Made by a program: the position numbers and the translations under genes | NCBI RefSeq assembly: GCF_010093815.1 | Contig: NW_022985550.1 | Location: 261,074-325,073 of the forward strand | Length of the DNA stretch: 64,000 nucleotides | From: Pseudovirgaria hyperparasitica | Lineage: Eukaryota > Ascomycota > Dothideomycetes > Acrospermales > Acrospermaceae | Direction of reading: 5' to 3' | In this document: positions 1-14,142 of the stretch, piece by piece | Layout of the letters: every line of letters starts with the position of its first letter | How positions within the stretch are numbered: the first letter of the stretch is position 1 | The notes under the pieces: generated by a model | The model's input: only the letters and a program-made list of their open reading frames with translations | Database searches by the model: none | What the model was told of the DNA's origin: nothing

Positions 1-1197
1 CCCGTCGCAACGCCCGATGTTGGAAAGCGGCATACCCGCCCGCTTCGGATGGAAAATCTAGACACTGACATTCCCCCTCGATCTATCGCCCTCGAAACCA
101 CGATTACGGCTATATCAAGTAGGGAAGACAACAGTTATCTACCATTCATTGGCCAACTAGGCCTTCGCAAGGCTGCAGCGTCTCATGTGTCTCGAATGAC
201 CGGAGGCGTTACTCAGTACTCTGGTGAGAACAATTGCGTTATCACAGCTGGTGGCCTCAGTGGGGTTCTAAACACGCTATTTTCAACTGTCGAGCCTGGC
301 GAAGGTGTTCTGTTGACTGATCCCACTTACATCGGACTTATTAATCGTGTGAAGCTCGTCGGGGCTATACCAGTCCTCCTACCGCTAGAATTCCACTCAG
401 GTAACCCGTGGAGATTCCCGCGTGAAACCTTGCTTGACTTCATCGAGTCCTCACAGGCTAAGGATAACATTCGGATCACTGCTATTTTATTGAGTTCACC
501 AGCGATGCCGTCTGGGATGTACCTCAATGAGGAGGACTGGCGAGCCGTGGCAGATGTCTGCATTGCCCGTGATATGTTACTGATCTACGATGCTGCATTC
601 GAACGACTTCTCTTTGACGACCGAACAGTCGTTCATCCCGCTTCATTCCATGGGATGGAGGAAAGGACTATTACCATTGGAAGTGCGTCAAAAGAGCTGC
701 GCCTGATTGGATGGCGTGTGGGTTGGGTAGTTGGACCGACCTGGGTGATTGCTGATATACGGCTAGTGGGGATGGCAAATGTTGTCGTCCCTGTTGGGAT
801 CGCCCAGAAAGCAGCGAGGGTAGCCCTGGAAGATTCCGATAATGACTGTCTTGAGTTCACCAGGGAGTTGCAAGCCAGACGCGACCTATTGATAAAGGAG
901 CTGAAGGGTCTCCCAATAGGTATCCCGGCTGGGGGATGGTCTTTTGTCCTTCAAGTTGAGAACGGGGCGGAAGCATCAAGAGCATTAATGGAAGCAGGAA
1001 TATACGTCACTCCGATGAATGGCTGGGGAAATACTCATGGTAAAAATTTCATCAGATTCGTATTCTCGAATGAGCCGTGCCATCGACTGGAGGGTATTGG
1101 CATGAAGGTGAGAGCTGCGCTTAGACTCTCATACCAGTCTTACGACTCGGAGATCACAAGAAAGTGCTTTTTATGCAATGTTTGTTCACTCGTATAA
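1..1197 (+). CDS. Class I/II PLP-dependent aminotransferase (5' end cut by window edge)
   Basis: The frame is open from base 1; the first ATG in it is at 49, so the true start may lie upstream. The product is a fold-type I aminotransferase of the aspartate-aminotransferase superfamily. Visible signs are the substrate and cofactor stretch SPAMPSGMYL, a Y-D-A-A motif whose Asp (about residue 181 from the ATG at 49) would hold the PLP ring nitrogen, and the Schiff-base lysine in SASKELRLIGWRVG (about residue 215). The late motif GGWSFVLQV and the substrate-binding Arg region NFIRFVFSNEP also fit. The substrate cannot be told from sequence; alanine/aspartate-type or kynurenine-type enzymes are possible. 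The last 25 or so residues after the conserved end are unusual and could reflect an unrecognised 3' intron. Confidence 0.85.
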   Translation, partial: PVATPDVGKRHTRPLRMENLDTDIPPRSIALETTITAISSREDNSYLPFIGQLGLRKAAASHVSRMTGGVTQYSGENNCVITAGGLSGVLNTLFSTVEPGEGVLLTDPTYIGLINRVKLVGAIPVLLPLEFHSGNPWRFPRETLLDFIESSQAKDNIRITAILLSSPAMPSGMYLNEEDWRAVADVCIARDMLLIYDAAFERLLFDDRTVVHPASFHGMEERTITIGSASKELRLIGWRVGWVVGPTWVIADIRLVGMANVVVPVGIAQKAARVALEDSDNDCLEFTRELQARRDLLIKELKGLPIGIPAGGWSFVLQVENGAEASRALMEAGIYVTPMNGWGNTHGKNFIRFVFSNEPCHRLEGIGMKVRAALRLSYQSYDSEITRKCFLCNVCSLV

Positions 1198-2030
1198 TGG
1201 GGCAGGCAGTCAGAATCCTCAACAGTGCATTGCCAAGAATATTGGATATCTGGTTGCCTTGAGGGCTGGATCTAAATCTCCACATGTTGGACTAGTCCCA
1301 ACTATGCTTTTCGAATTGTTCTTATAGCAATGCGACATCGTAAGAAGGGCATGTATCAGCTCGACGATCAGACCATAAGGCCCTCCATCCTCATTCAGGT
1401 GAGGCTGCACATGGCACTGCCACTGCGCATCCATCGTCTCGTGGGGGCCTCAAAGAACAGTACCCACTGGCTGTGGCTGGTGTGCAGGCCTGTTTCTCAT
1501 GGAGGACGCCAAAGGTTGATCGACGGCCACTCAAGCATCTTTTCGGATTAGACGAGTTCTATATTTATATAAACATAGGCAGGTCACAGGTGGTCGCACG
1601 GACCCCTGCAGATGAAGCTCAACTCCATAAATGTTTTTTTTTAAAATACTCGTTGGATTAGATGGTCGGAACACATCACCTGTTATGCCAACCAGTCTCA
1701 ACACATCTTCAACTACCCAGCTACGATACCATCACGTTCGCGCACAAGTAAGAGTCTTAACAGTAGTAGCATCATCACCCGAACGAAGATGCAGAGCCGG
1801 TCAAAATTTTCATCTCCTATTGATCAGCATTTTCCATCCAGCGACCTCAAAGTGGCGGCTTAGCCATCATCGGCCGAGCGTTCTAGTCCCGCGCCAATAG
1901 ATGGGTTGTTCCGTTATCTCCTACTTAGTCTTCTTTTCGCCACCTTAAATTCATTCTCGAATGCTGCCTTAGTTGTTGTGTATCAATTCTGCTACCTAGT
2001 TCCGGTGTGAAGAACCTAGGTAGTTGAGCG
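1198..2030. other. Intergenic, no gene seen
   Basis: This stretch lies between the aminotransferase stop and the next start codon. Short open frames are present on both strands but none resembles a known protein or continues across a plausible splice. The last 300 bases probably hold the promoter and leader of the downstream transcription-factor-like gene. Confidence 0.5.
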
Positions 2031-4021
2031 ATGCCGTTGGGTCCGGTTGATAATGGCTCCAAACATAGAGCCCCTTCTACGACTCGCGAAAATGCTTCTT
2101 TAACCCCTGCCGAATCAACCTCGTATTCAGATGGCACTTCTACAAGCAGCTCAAGTTCCAAAGGGTCTAGGACATATGTCCATATTCAAAGCTCCATGGA
2201 AAGTCGACCGGCTCCAGAAGTTAAGCCACTTGATGGCGCCAGAGAACGGACACCTATGGGCGCACGAGTCCATCCTGTATATACGGCGCCAAAACCAGCA
2301 TTACGCTTTGTCAACATCACAGACCCAAAGCAAACCAAGACAGACAGATTCAAGACGGATGTGCGCAGTCAGGCTATGACTAGTCACATGTGGAACAAAG
2401 GAACTCGTCCACAAGGAATCACGAAAAAGGACTCAGTGCCCGCGCCTGGCTCCTCTCTCGCCGCCCTCAAGAAGCGTATCCTCGAAGACGCCAAGGCTCT
2501 GCGCGAGTCCAATGATGATATTGAGGAAGTCGAGTCATACGGTAGCATACTACTTCGACGTGCTCCTGAGATGGACGGCTATAAGAACGACCCATTTGGT
2601 CTATTCCCCACCATCGAGGGCGATATTCATGTGAATGTTCCCCAATTGGTGCATCACGGTTGGTACTTTCAAGACTCTTTATCAATCGTAGCCCTAACTC
2701 GGCCAGGCATTCGAATGTATTCGACCGATCATATCGACATCCTATCATTTTGGACTCATTCAATTGACCCCCTGACCATTATTCCAAGTATGCTCGTCAT
2801 CTCCGAGCACATTGACCTCCTCAATGGCTTGTCTCGTGACAGCAGGAGAACAGTCGCCTTACGATCGAAGTCCTTGTCACTTCTCAATGATCATCTACAG
2901 AACCCCGCAAGTATTGATGACGACTTGACGATAATGACGATAACGAAGATGTTGTCCTCGGAGCAAATCACTTATGGCGACGGCGTAAAGGTGCATCAGA
3001 GCGCGCTACAGGGCGTAGTAAATGGGAGAGGTGGTCTACTGGTGATGCAACAAAAGACACCATTCATGGGACCCTATGTTACAAGGTACGTGCATCCGTA
3101 GTTCACGGGGCTGATCTTTTTTTGCCCTGTTGACGTCTCGGTAGTGTTGTTCTCTATCATTGTGTGATACATGAAATACAACCAGCACCACACTGGACCA
3201 ACTTCCCACCACATCAGTACCGGTTTGCCACCACGATAGCGCATCAAGGCGCAAAGCATGCAGACCTTCATGGAGATAGTTCAAGTGCAAGCGTCTATTC
3301 TCCTCACATGAAGCGTGGACCAAAAATGGGCTTCATTGGCCAATTGGTCGAGCCCTTCGCCGACCCCTCAGAGCTCGTTGAGTTCCTCCCTATCCGCCAA
3401 AGTAAATACTTCTCCAAACACGCACACGACCTGCTCATTACCCTCCGAAACACCATAAACATTTTTCTTGACCTCTCCGATGACGCTCGACAGTCCGACG
3501 CGCTACATCGAAAACCATCCACCATGGAGGACATCCAATCAGACCTCAAAGCTGTCCTCCTCCACACCCAGCTCTTGCCTTCGGCCGCAGATCTATCTTC
3601 ACAGAACCCCGTCGCCGGAGACTGGCTGTATGAATGCTGCCGTCTGACCTGCCTCGTCGCATTCACATTCATGTATCTACGCATACCCTTCTCACAATCA
3701 AACCACCTTCTCGCCGAGCGCTACTCGTCCGTGCTCCCAACCACAGCCTTTGGCGCTGCGCTGCTACGAACCGATCTCACCAACCTCTGGAGCGATATGT
3801 CGGCGATTCTCACGTTTCTAGTCATTATCATGGCCGCAGCAGCGGCGAAGATCACGCCTGCGAGTAAAGAGCATGATTATAGAGCGCGCAAGTGGATCAT
3901 CATGACGTATATGCGGTCCTGTATCACGCTGGGGTTTGAGCCGGGATGGGCATTCAATGGGTTGTTGAGGCTGCTTGTTGATGTTCAGGCTCAGCTCACA
4001 GAGGGCCAAGACGAGTTATGA
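2031..4021 (+). CDS. Fungal transcription-factor-like protein without a visible zinc cluster
   Basis: Exons are 2031..3085 and 3145..4021, giving 643 aa. The 59-nt intron is GTACGT..TAG, and the frame joins as PYVT-SVVLYH. The N-terminal 75 residues are Ser/Thr-rich and disordered. Residues about 85-125 contain FVNITDPKQTK..F.TDVRSQAM..MWN, a signature of a large family of Pezizomycotina regulators that carry the fungal transcription-factor middle homology region (Fungal_trans_2/DUF3468 type). These often lack the Zn2Cys6 cluster, and no C-x2-C-x6-C pattern is visible here. The helical C-terminal half fits that domain. Target genes are unknown. The gene ends 124 bp from the convergent phosphodiesterase gene. 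Confidence 0.75.
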
Positions 4022-4145
4022 CGCTCCGGAGGGCGTTGCTTTGGACGTCGATTTCTGCTGTTACGCATAGTGATGCTTTCGATCTTTGTATACCCTTCCT
4101 TGTTGATATCCCATCCAACCCCTATCTCACCATCGCAAGACCTCT

Positions 4146-4890
4146 TCATAGCACCCTCGTCGCAATTGGCTTCCACTCCCCGATCCCACGATCCGTCGGC
4201 ACAAGCCATACGACACCTCCCTCCCAGCCTCCCATCTGCCCTCTATCTCCCTCCTCCCTCTCCTCTCCCTCTTCAGCACCCAACTTCACACCCGCATCCC
4301 TCACACAAGCCTCTACCTTCGCAATCTTCCCCTCATCAACCTTCTCATCCGAACTACCCTGCGTCAGCTCCCGTCCGCCCATCCCCTCCCGTCCACCAGG
4401 AACGTGATAAAAATAAATGCACTCACTAAACCAAGCTCAAATGCGGCCTATACTCCTCCCGCACCCACTCGCGTGCTTTCTGTTCATCGCCGCCCAACAC
4501 ACCTTCTCGACGGGCGACTTGCGCTAGCTCTCTCAGCCCCCCGGCACTCGACCCATCACAGATCTTGATATAGCACCTCCGAAACACATAGTCCTCCGTA
4601 CACACCCTGTCAAACCTCACGCTCACACCCACGCCCGCAGTCACACCTTCGTCTTGCTTCCCGTCACGCCTGCCCCCATGCGGCGGGAACGGCAGTGCAT
4701 CGAGCCAGGCCTGCGGACCGGATGTTGCGTACAGTGAAGGCGGGATGTTGGATGTAAGGGTGATATGAGGTGCGAAGGGTGGGGCCGAGGGGTCGAGGCG
4801 GGGTGGGAGTGTTTGTGTGATGAGGGCTGTAAGGATTGGGGTGAGGGGATGAGATGGGGGCGGGATCAGCCAGAGGGATGAGCCTGGCAT
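4146..4890 (-). CDS. CPD1: 2',3'-cyclic-nucleotide 3'-phosphodiesterase (2H superfamily)
   Basis: Exons (minus) are 4890..4427 and 4353..4146, 223 aa. The 73-nt intron starts GTGAGT, and the codon TA|T rejoins as RPHLSLVYSDEK. The product matches fungal CPDases, which open ADP-ribose 1'',2''-cyclic phosphate in the pathway that clears the tRNA-splicing by-product. Both 2H-superfamily motifs are seen: PHITLTS near residue 42 and PHLSLVYSD at the exon junction. The conserved C-terminal block GGVVWLVPTDRGIGEWKPIA closes the domain. The length is close to the yeast enzyme (about 239 aa). The start ATG at 4890 gives the family's MPGSSLWLIPP opening. Confidence 0.9.
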
Positions 4891-5497
4891 GGTGGGCTGT
4901 TGTGAGGTGGTTGGTGTTTACGTTGATGGACGGAGGGATGGAGACGGGGTTGAGTTCAGCTTTATGGACAGGGAGGGCTAGGTAGCTCGGAGCTATGTTC
5001 GGAAGATTTGGTTGGGGGGTGACACAAGGACCGCAGAGGTGGAGTGCTTTTATCTTGGGCTTGTTTAATCCAAGAGCAAGGGGAATGGAGTTGATGTTGT
5101 CTCTTTGCTGGTGGTATGTGGAGCTACGAATATTGAGAGCTCTAGAAGAGAATCATGGAAGGAAACTAGTTGTGTAGGAGATCAAGAATCTCAGGCACTT
5201 GTATAAAGGAGAGTATGCTCTTATAGTTACCACGAAGAGCTCAACATTGAGAGAATCACATCATGTGTCTCCAATACACGAAGACGACGATTTTGATATT
5301 GGTGCAATATTAAATGAATGGAACTGATGCTGATCCCCCGGACCGATACCGGCGCCAAGCTAGGCAAGTTAGCGCAGCCGAGAGCCGAAGCCGCCCCGCA
5401 TCGATCTGGTTATCAGATGGATCGATCAGATAATGCACAGTCGGACCGCATCCATGAAGTCATCTCCAACATCTTCGGCCACAGCACACACACACAT
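4891..5497. promoter_or_regulatory. Divergent promoter region between CPD1 and the Pet8-type carrier
   Basis: About 600 bp separate the two divergent start codons. No convincing ORF is present. A CA-rich tract (acacacacaca, near 5485) sits just upstream of the carrier ATG at 5498. The middle part is more AT-rich. No specific factor site can be named with confidence. Confidence 0.4.
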
Positions 5498-6813
5498 ATG
5501 TCTGGCAACACCAACACAGACATCCTACTGGTAAGCCAATTACACCGCACACTCTGCTCTCCCCTCTTCTGCCCTCAAGCCGCATCAATTCACAGTCCTA
5601 ATCACCCTCACAGGCCGGCGCAGTTGCAGCCTTCACAGTCGACCTCCTCGTCTACCCACTCGACACCATAAAAACACGCCTTCAAAGCCCGAACTATAAG
5701 ACTCTCTTCACGAACAGCACAAATGGCACCGTCGACCGCGCTCTCTTCCGTGGCGTCTACCAGGGCATCGGCAGCGTCATTCTCGCGACTCTCCCCTCCT
5801 GTACGTCTCTTCCTCCCTCCCCAAACACTCGTCCTCCCTCCTTCCCATACACCAATAGACCATACTGACCCCCTATTCTTCCACGCCCAACAGCAGGCGC
5901 ATTCTTCACCACCTACGAAGGCGCAAAGAGCATCTACACAACAACCCTAACCCGCTCCGGCACACAAACCACCCTCCTCCCCCTCCCCCTCATCCACGCC
6001 CTCGCCAGCGCAACAGCCGAGCTAATCTCCTGCGCAATCCTCACCCCAGCCGAAGTAATCAAGCAAAACGCCCAAATGGTCCAAAAACAACCCTCCCAAA
6101 CACACAACACCACAAGTAAACCCCCCTCCACAAACGCCACCCTCTCCACCCTCCGCCGCTTCCAACACAACCCCCTCGCCCTCTGGCGCGGCTATGCCGC
6201 CCTCGCAGGCCGCAACCTGCCATTCACAGCACTCCAATTCCCGCTTTTCGAGCGGCTCAAGGAGCGCGGCAAGGCGTATCGGGATGAGCGTGGGACGCGC
6301 ACCGGGTCTGTGCTGGAGACGGGGGTAATCACGGCGCTGAGTGCGGGGAGTGCGGGGAGTGTGGCGGCTGTGCTGACGACGCCGGTGGATGTGGTCAAGA
6401 CGCGCATCATGCTGGGTGCGGTGGATGATGCTTCCGCTGCCACAGCGAGGAGTGCAGGGACGGAGGGGAGTGGTAATGGTAATGGTAATGGTAATGGTAA
6501 TAGCGGCGGTAATAAGAGGACACAGGGGCGAAGTAATGGCACTACTACTGGCAACACGAGCGGCCTCGTCGACGCATTAGGTCAAAACATCAAACGAGGC
6601 GCTACAAGCGCAAAACAAATCGCAAGCACGGGGAGCAAAACACGCAAAAGCAGCCTCGCAATCGCAAAGGAAATCGTACGAGATCAGGGGTTCAAGGGCT
6701 TATGGCGAGGCGGTGCGCTCAGGGCCGTGTGGACCATGCTGGGCAGCGGCTTGTATCTGGGCGTGTACGAGAGCGGGAGGATATACCTGGCGAACCGGCG
6801 CGCGGAGGGATAA
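5498..6813 (+). CDS. PET8: Mitochondrial carrier, probable S-adenosylmethionine transporter (Pet8-like)
   Basis: Exons are 5498..5530, 5614..5800 and 5894..6813, 379 aa. The first exon encodes only MSGNTNTDILL. Three mitochondrial-carrier repeats are visible through their P-x-[DE]-x-x-[KR] signatures: YPLDTIKTRLQ, TPAEVIKQNAQ and TPVDVVKTRIM. The second signature and the segment LATLPSSGAFFTTYEGAK match fungal Pet8-type carriers, which bring S-adenosylmethionine across the inner mitochondrial membrane. At about 320 residues without inserts the protein would be normal for the family. It is longer because of a low-complexity matrix loop after repeat 3, with Gly-Asn repeats and a Ser/Thr/Gly tail (about residues 260-330). 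Substrate assignment rests on family resemblance only. Confidence 0.85.
6472..6501 (+). repeat. GGTAAT hexanucleotide tandem repeat inside the carrier CDS
   Basis: Five copies of GGTAAT encode a Gly-Asn run in a loop of the Pet8-type carrier. The unit is 6 bp, so length changes keep the reading frame. Confidence 0.9.
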
Positions 6814-7529
6814 TTAAACTAAAAAGTTGGTGATAGAATTTTTTCTGTATGTAAATATAAGAACAACTTGAATGGGGAACAAATGAAACCCAATATTATG
6901 ACCGGCGGAAGTTAAACGACTGCGATCTAGACAATTTTTTAGACTTGGTACATGTATATATTAATCCAGGGATCAGTTATCCATGGAGGACAAAAGGTCT
7001 ACTTTAATGCCAGGCTGCCAGCGACGTTGGAGCGAGTCAATAACCAGAGCATATATGCTAGAGACGCTGAATTCTTTACTATGAATGAATCAACACGCTG
7101 ATGCAAATCAATGTCATTTTTTTTGGTTTCGCGACTCCTCAACCCCTCAGTACCCGATCTAGCAGGCCACACGCCGTCCCATCATTTGTCATATGCTTTG
7201 CGCCAACACACCCCTGCGCTCATGCTATATGCCCCCAGTCCCCCAGTCCATACACAGACACACATATACACCTGCATACGTGCGCCACGCTCCGCACAAA
7301 GTATCCAAATAGCGTGTCCGGCTTGACCGACTTCATCCATAAACACACACACACACAAGGACGCCGATGGTTGTGGTCATGAGTTGGAATGCTCCTGTCG
7401 ACTAGGTTCCCACATCTAGCATCACCACCACTCGCCCCTACTCCCGAGCCATCAGCCGCGTCAGCCACCCCAAGTCCACCTATGCGACAATCATAAATAA
7501 GCCTTAGACTAATCTTTGCGTGCGTTTAA
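6814..7529. other. Intergenic between convergent genes
   Basis: This is the 3' flank shared by the carrier (plus) and PKC1 (minus). AT-rich just after the carrier stop, then a CA-rich tract near 7340-7357. No gene is seen. Confidence 0.4.
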
Positions 7530-11427
<3,898 letters not shown>

Positions 11428-13671
11428 GGTCACGGTATTTCGTCCTGTGGACGTGGTAGTGGATGTTTAAGGATAAAGAGCCAGCCGAGTGGGCGGGGCT
11501 GTTGACGCAAAAGACGCAGCTCCTGGCGTGCGCGTACGCGTTTGGTGACGAACCGGAGAGGAATGAAGATTTGTGACTGTAAATGGAAAGGGTTCGGTGG
11601 AGTCCTGAAGAGTGGGAAGGGGGTTCAGGGACGACCTTAAGTGTTAGGAGCTGTCGGTCTGCAAACTTTCGGAAGTCGGGCTCCTCTGGTGATGTCAAAA
11701 GCCAATAGTGCGACCTGCTGAGCCACACTGGGTAGAGCTGAGGTGGAGGCAGCGATTGGTTGGGCAGTCAAGGACTCAACAGGGGCGGCGGGCAGTCCAG
11801 ACAATATTGTCGTCGCCGTCGCTACTCAGCGAGAAGATGTCGATATTGTTTGGCAGGTATTGAGAGTTGAGGGTGGTGCAGTTTGCAGTGTGCAGCCTTG
11901 TGAGTTGCTAGAGTAGTGGGGTTGTGTGTGTGCGGTTTTGGCGCGGGGAAGGAATCCATAGCGCTGGTGGGAGCGAGGTGAATGACTGGGAGCTCGGCAA
12001 AACCATATTATTAACGTGTCAGCGATTATAAGGCATTGTTACTTGGATATTTACATTGTATCTAGTACGTACATCCCAGTAGTGAGTTGTGGAGTAGCCA
12101 TGTCAACCCACGTTGTTTATCATCAATTTGGTCGAGTCCAGTGTCTAGGGCACCCAAACATTCATCAGGTACCATCAGCATGGAACAACCTTGGGATTCA
12201 TGAATATTCGTGTGCTGTCCGGCACCATCTACTGTCTACGCACGTGGATGACATGAAGTGCGGTGCCATTAAGCTGATGTCAGTCAGGCTCTACTCCTTT
12301 GATCAACAGACTGATAGTCGTTAACTGTGTTTCGATAGTAGTATCAAAACAGACGTCCAGTAGTGGTCAGCATCTAGGTGGTCCAACCCAGCATGAGGTC
12401 ATGTACTTGGCATTTGATCGAAGCCACAGCACACACGTTGCTTGATGGCAAGCTTATACTGTGTTACAACAATGTCGACACGTAAATTACACGTAGGTTC
12501 CATATTGACCAGAAAACGCGTATATTACCTGGTTGAGCTTGTCGAAATATAGATGAATGGAAGCAACTGGAAGGTGTGGATATTGACTCGTACTGACGTG
12601 TAACTACTTCTTACTTATCGCTCGTCGCATGTATTAAGCCAGGTGGTGCTGCTCATCAGTTGTGGGGCATGGAGAAGAGAAAATGGAGAGTGATCCAAGA
12701 GAGCAGCTGTTTTTGTATTCTCCTCGCACAGATGAGAGAGATGGCAGTCGGCAGCGGAAAAAGAGGGAGCCGAGCAGCGGACTGGGCAATGGGATAAATC
12801 ATAGCAAATCGGCGAGTTGGAGCAACAGGAGCTGGCCAGGTGGAGGTTTTGATCGTAGCGTCGGCCCGCAATTGCTTGGGTTCATCGGCTTCTGACTTGT
12901 GTAGTGTGATTAATTGGTCGGGATCCACTTGATACTTGTCCATGTCCTAGGAGAGATGGGAAATTTGCAAGCTTGGAAGAGAAAAACCCCCAGCAGCCCC
13001 GACCTTGAAATGCCTTAGATGCCTTAAATGCCTGAAATGCCTGAAATGATGCCTGAAAGGCAATGCCAAACCCTTGCCTGACGACCCTGTTGCCGCTGCC
13101 GCCGCCCCCTTGTTGCCTGCCCGTTGCTTGCTGCTTGTTGCCGGCTGCCGGCTGCCGTGGTCCCTGTGTCCCTGTCGCCCGCCCTGTCGTCTGTATACCA
13201 TAACCATAGTAGACTCTACCTAGCCCTGCTCATTTTACCAGCTTTAATTTCATGAGCCTCTTCTTTCCAATTCAACAATCATCTGTCGATCTGACTGATG
13301 CTGAGTGTGCTTGTTGCAAAGTCACCTCTCTCCCATTGCATGTCAGCCGTCTTACGTGCTCGCTGCAGACCCCCACAGCTGCACACGCGCGTCCGTGAGA
13401 GCCCAAGCCGTGGCCGTAGTCTCACCACCACGGCGACAGACGATCAGCAACGCCATGCCGAGAATGAGGGGAGGACATCGGAAGAGACGGAATCCAAATA
13501 GCCACAAATTCCATCACGGCCTCCGTGTTTGCGCTGATCTGCTAGCCGGTCCCTGTCGCCATCTCGCCTGTATCCTATCCACATCTCGCCCGCCTACCTG
13601 CGCATCTGTTTCAACACTTCCTTCGCAGTACTATACTTCAACGCTCTGTAGCTTTCTTGCTCTCCCTTTGA
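11428..13671. promoter_or_regulatory. Long intergenic region between PKC1 and the Zn2Cys6 gene
   Basis: About 2.2 kb separate two divergent genes. It probably holds the PKC1 promoter and leader (nearer 11.4-12 kb) and the upstream exon(s) or leader of the Zn2Cys6 gene (nearer 13.2-13.7 kb, pyrimidine-rich). Several short ORFs exist but none resembles a known protein. A short imperfect repeat lies at 13011-13062. Confidence 0.4.
13011..13062. repeat. Imperfect short tandem repeat (unit near ATGCCTGAA)
   Basis: Five or six imperfect copies of a 9-10 bp unit of the form ATGCCT(G/T)AA follow one another. Its role is unknown; it lies in the PKC1/zinc-factor intergenic region. Confidence 0.6.
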
Positions 13672-14142
13672 TCCACGTTGTTACCAGTTGTTCTGCCCGT
13701 CCGCTGTGTTCCGATCCTCCGGTCGTGTAGATTACGTCGTCCAGCACTATATCGTCGATATTGGCTAGCTCCATTGCTGCAAGTCCTCCCATTGGTCCAC
13801 CAAAGTTCACGACCTGAGCTTCAACACGTCTCCGCACTGTCCGTTTCCCTGTCTCACCACCGAACTGAGCCTGAGGACGGTTGGATCCGTTCTCAGACTT
13901 TGTCAACCGTCAAGATTAATTCTAGTGCTCCGCTTGCCAACATCCTCGACTCCGGCCCACTGCCTCCCACCGTGAGCTCGAATGTCGAGCAATCTGCGCG
14001 CAATGTAGGAGGCTACCATTCATTGCACCATGGCGTCTCCCCCACTCAAGATGCTTCCTCCGCTCTACAGTCCTCACGTCCTGCTACACTGCCTGGTTCG
14101 AGGTTCGGTGCCTCGAATGCATCGCGTGCAGAAGAGCCTCGT

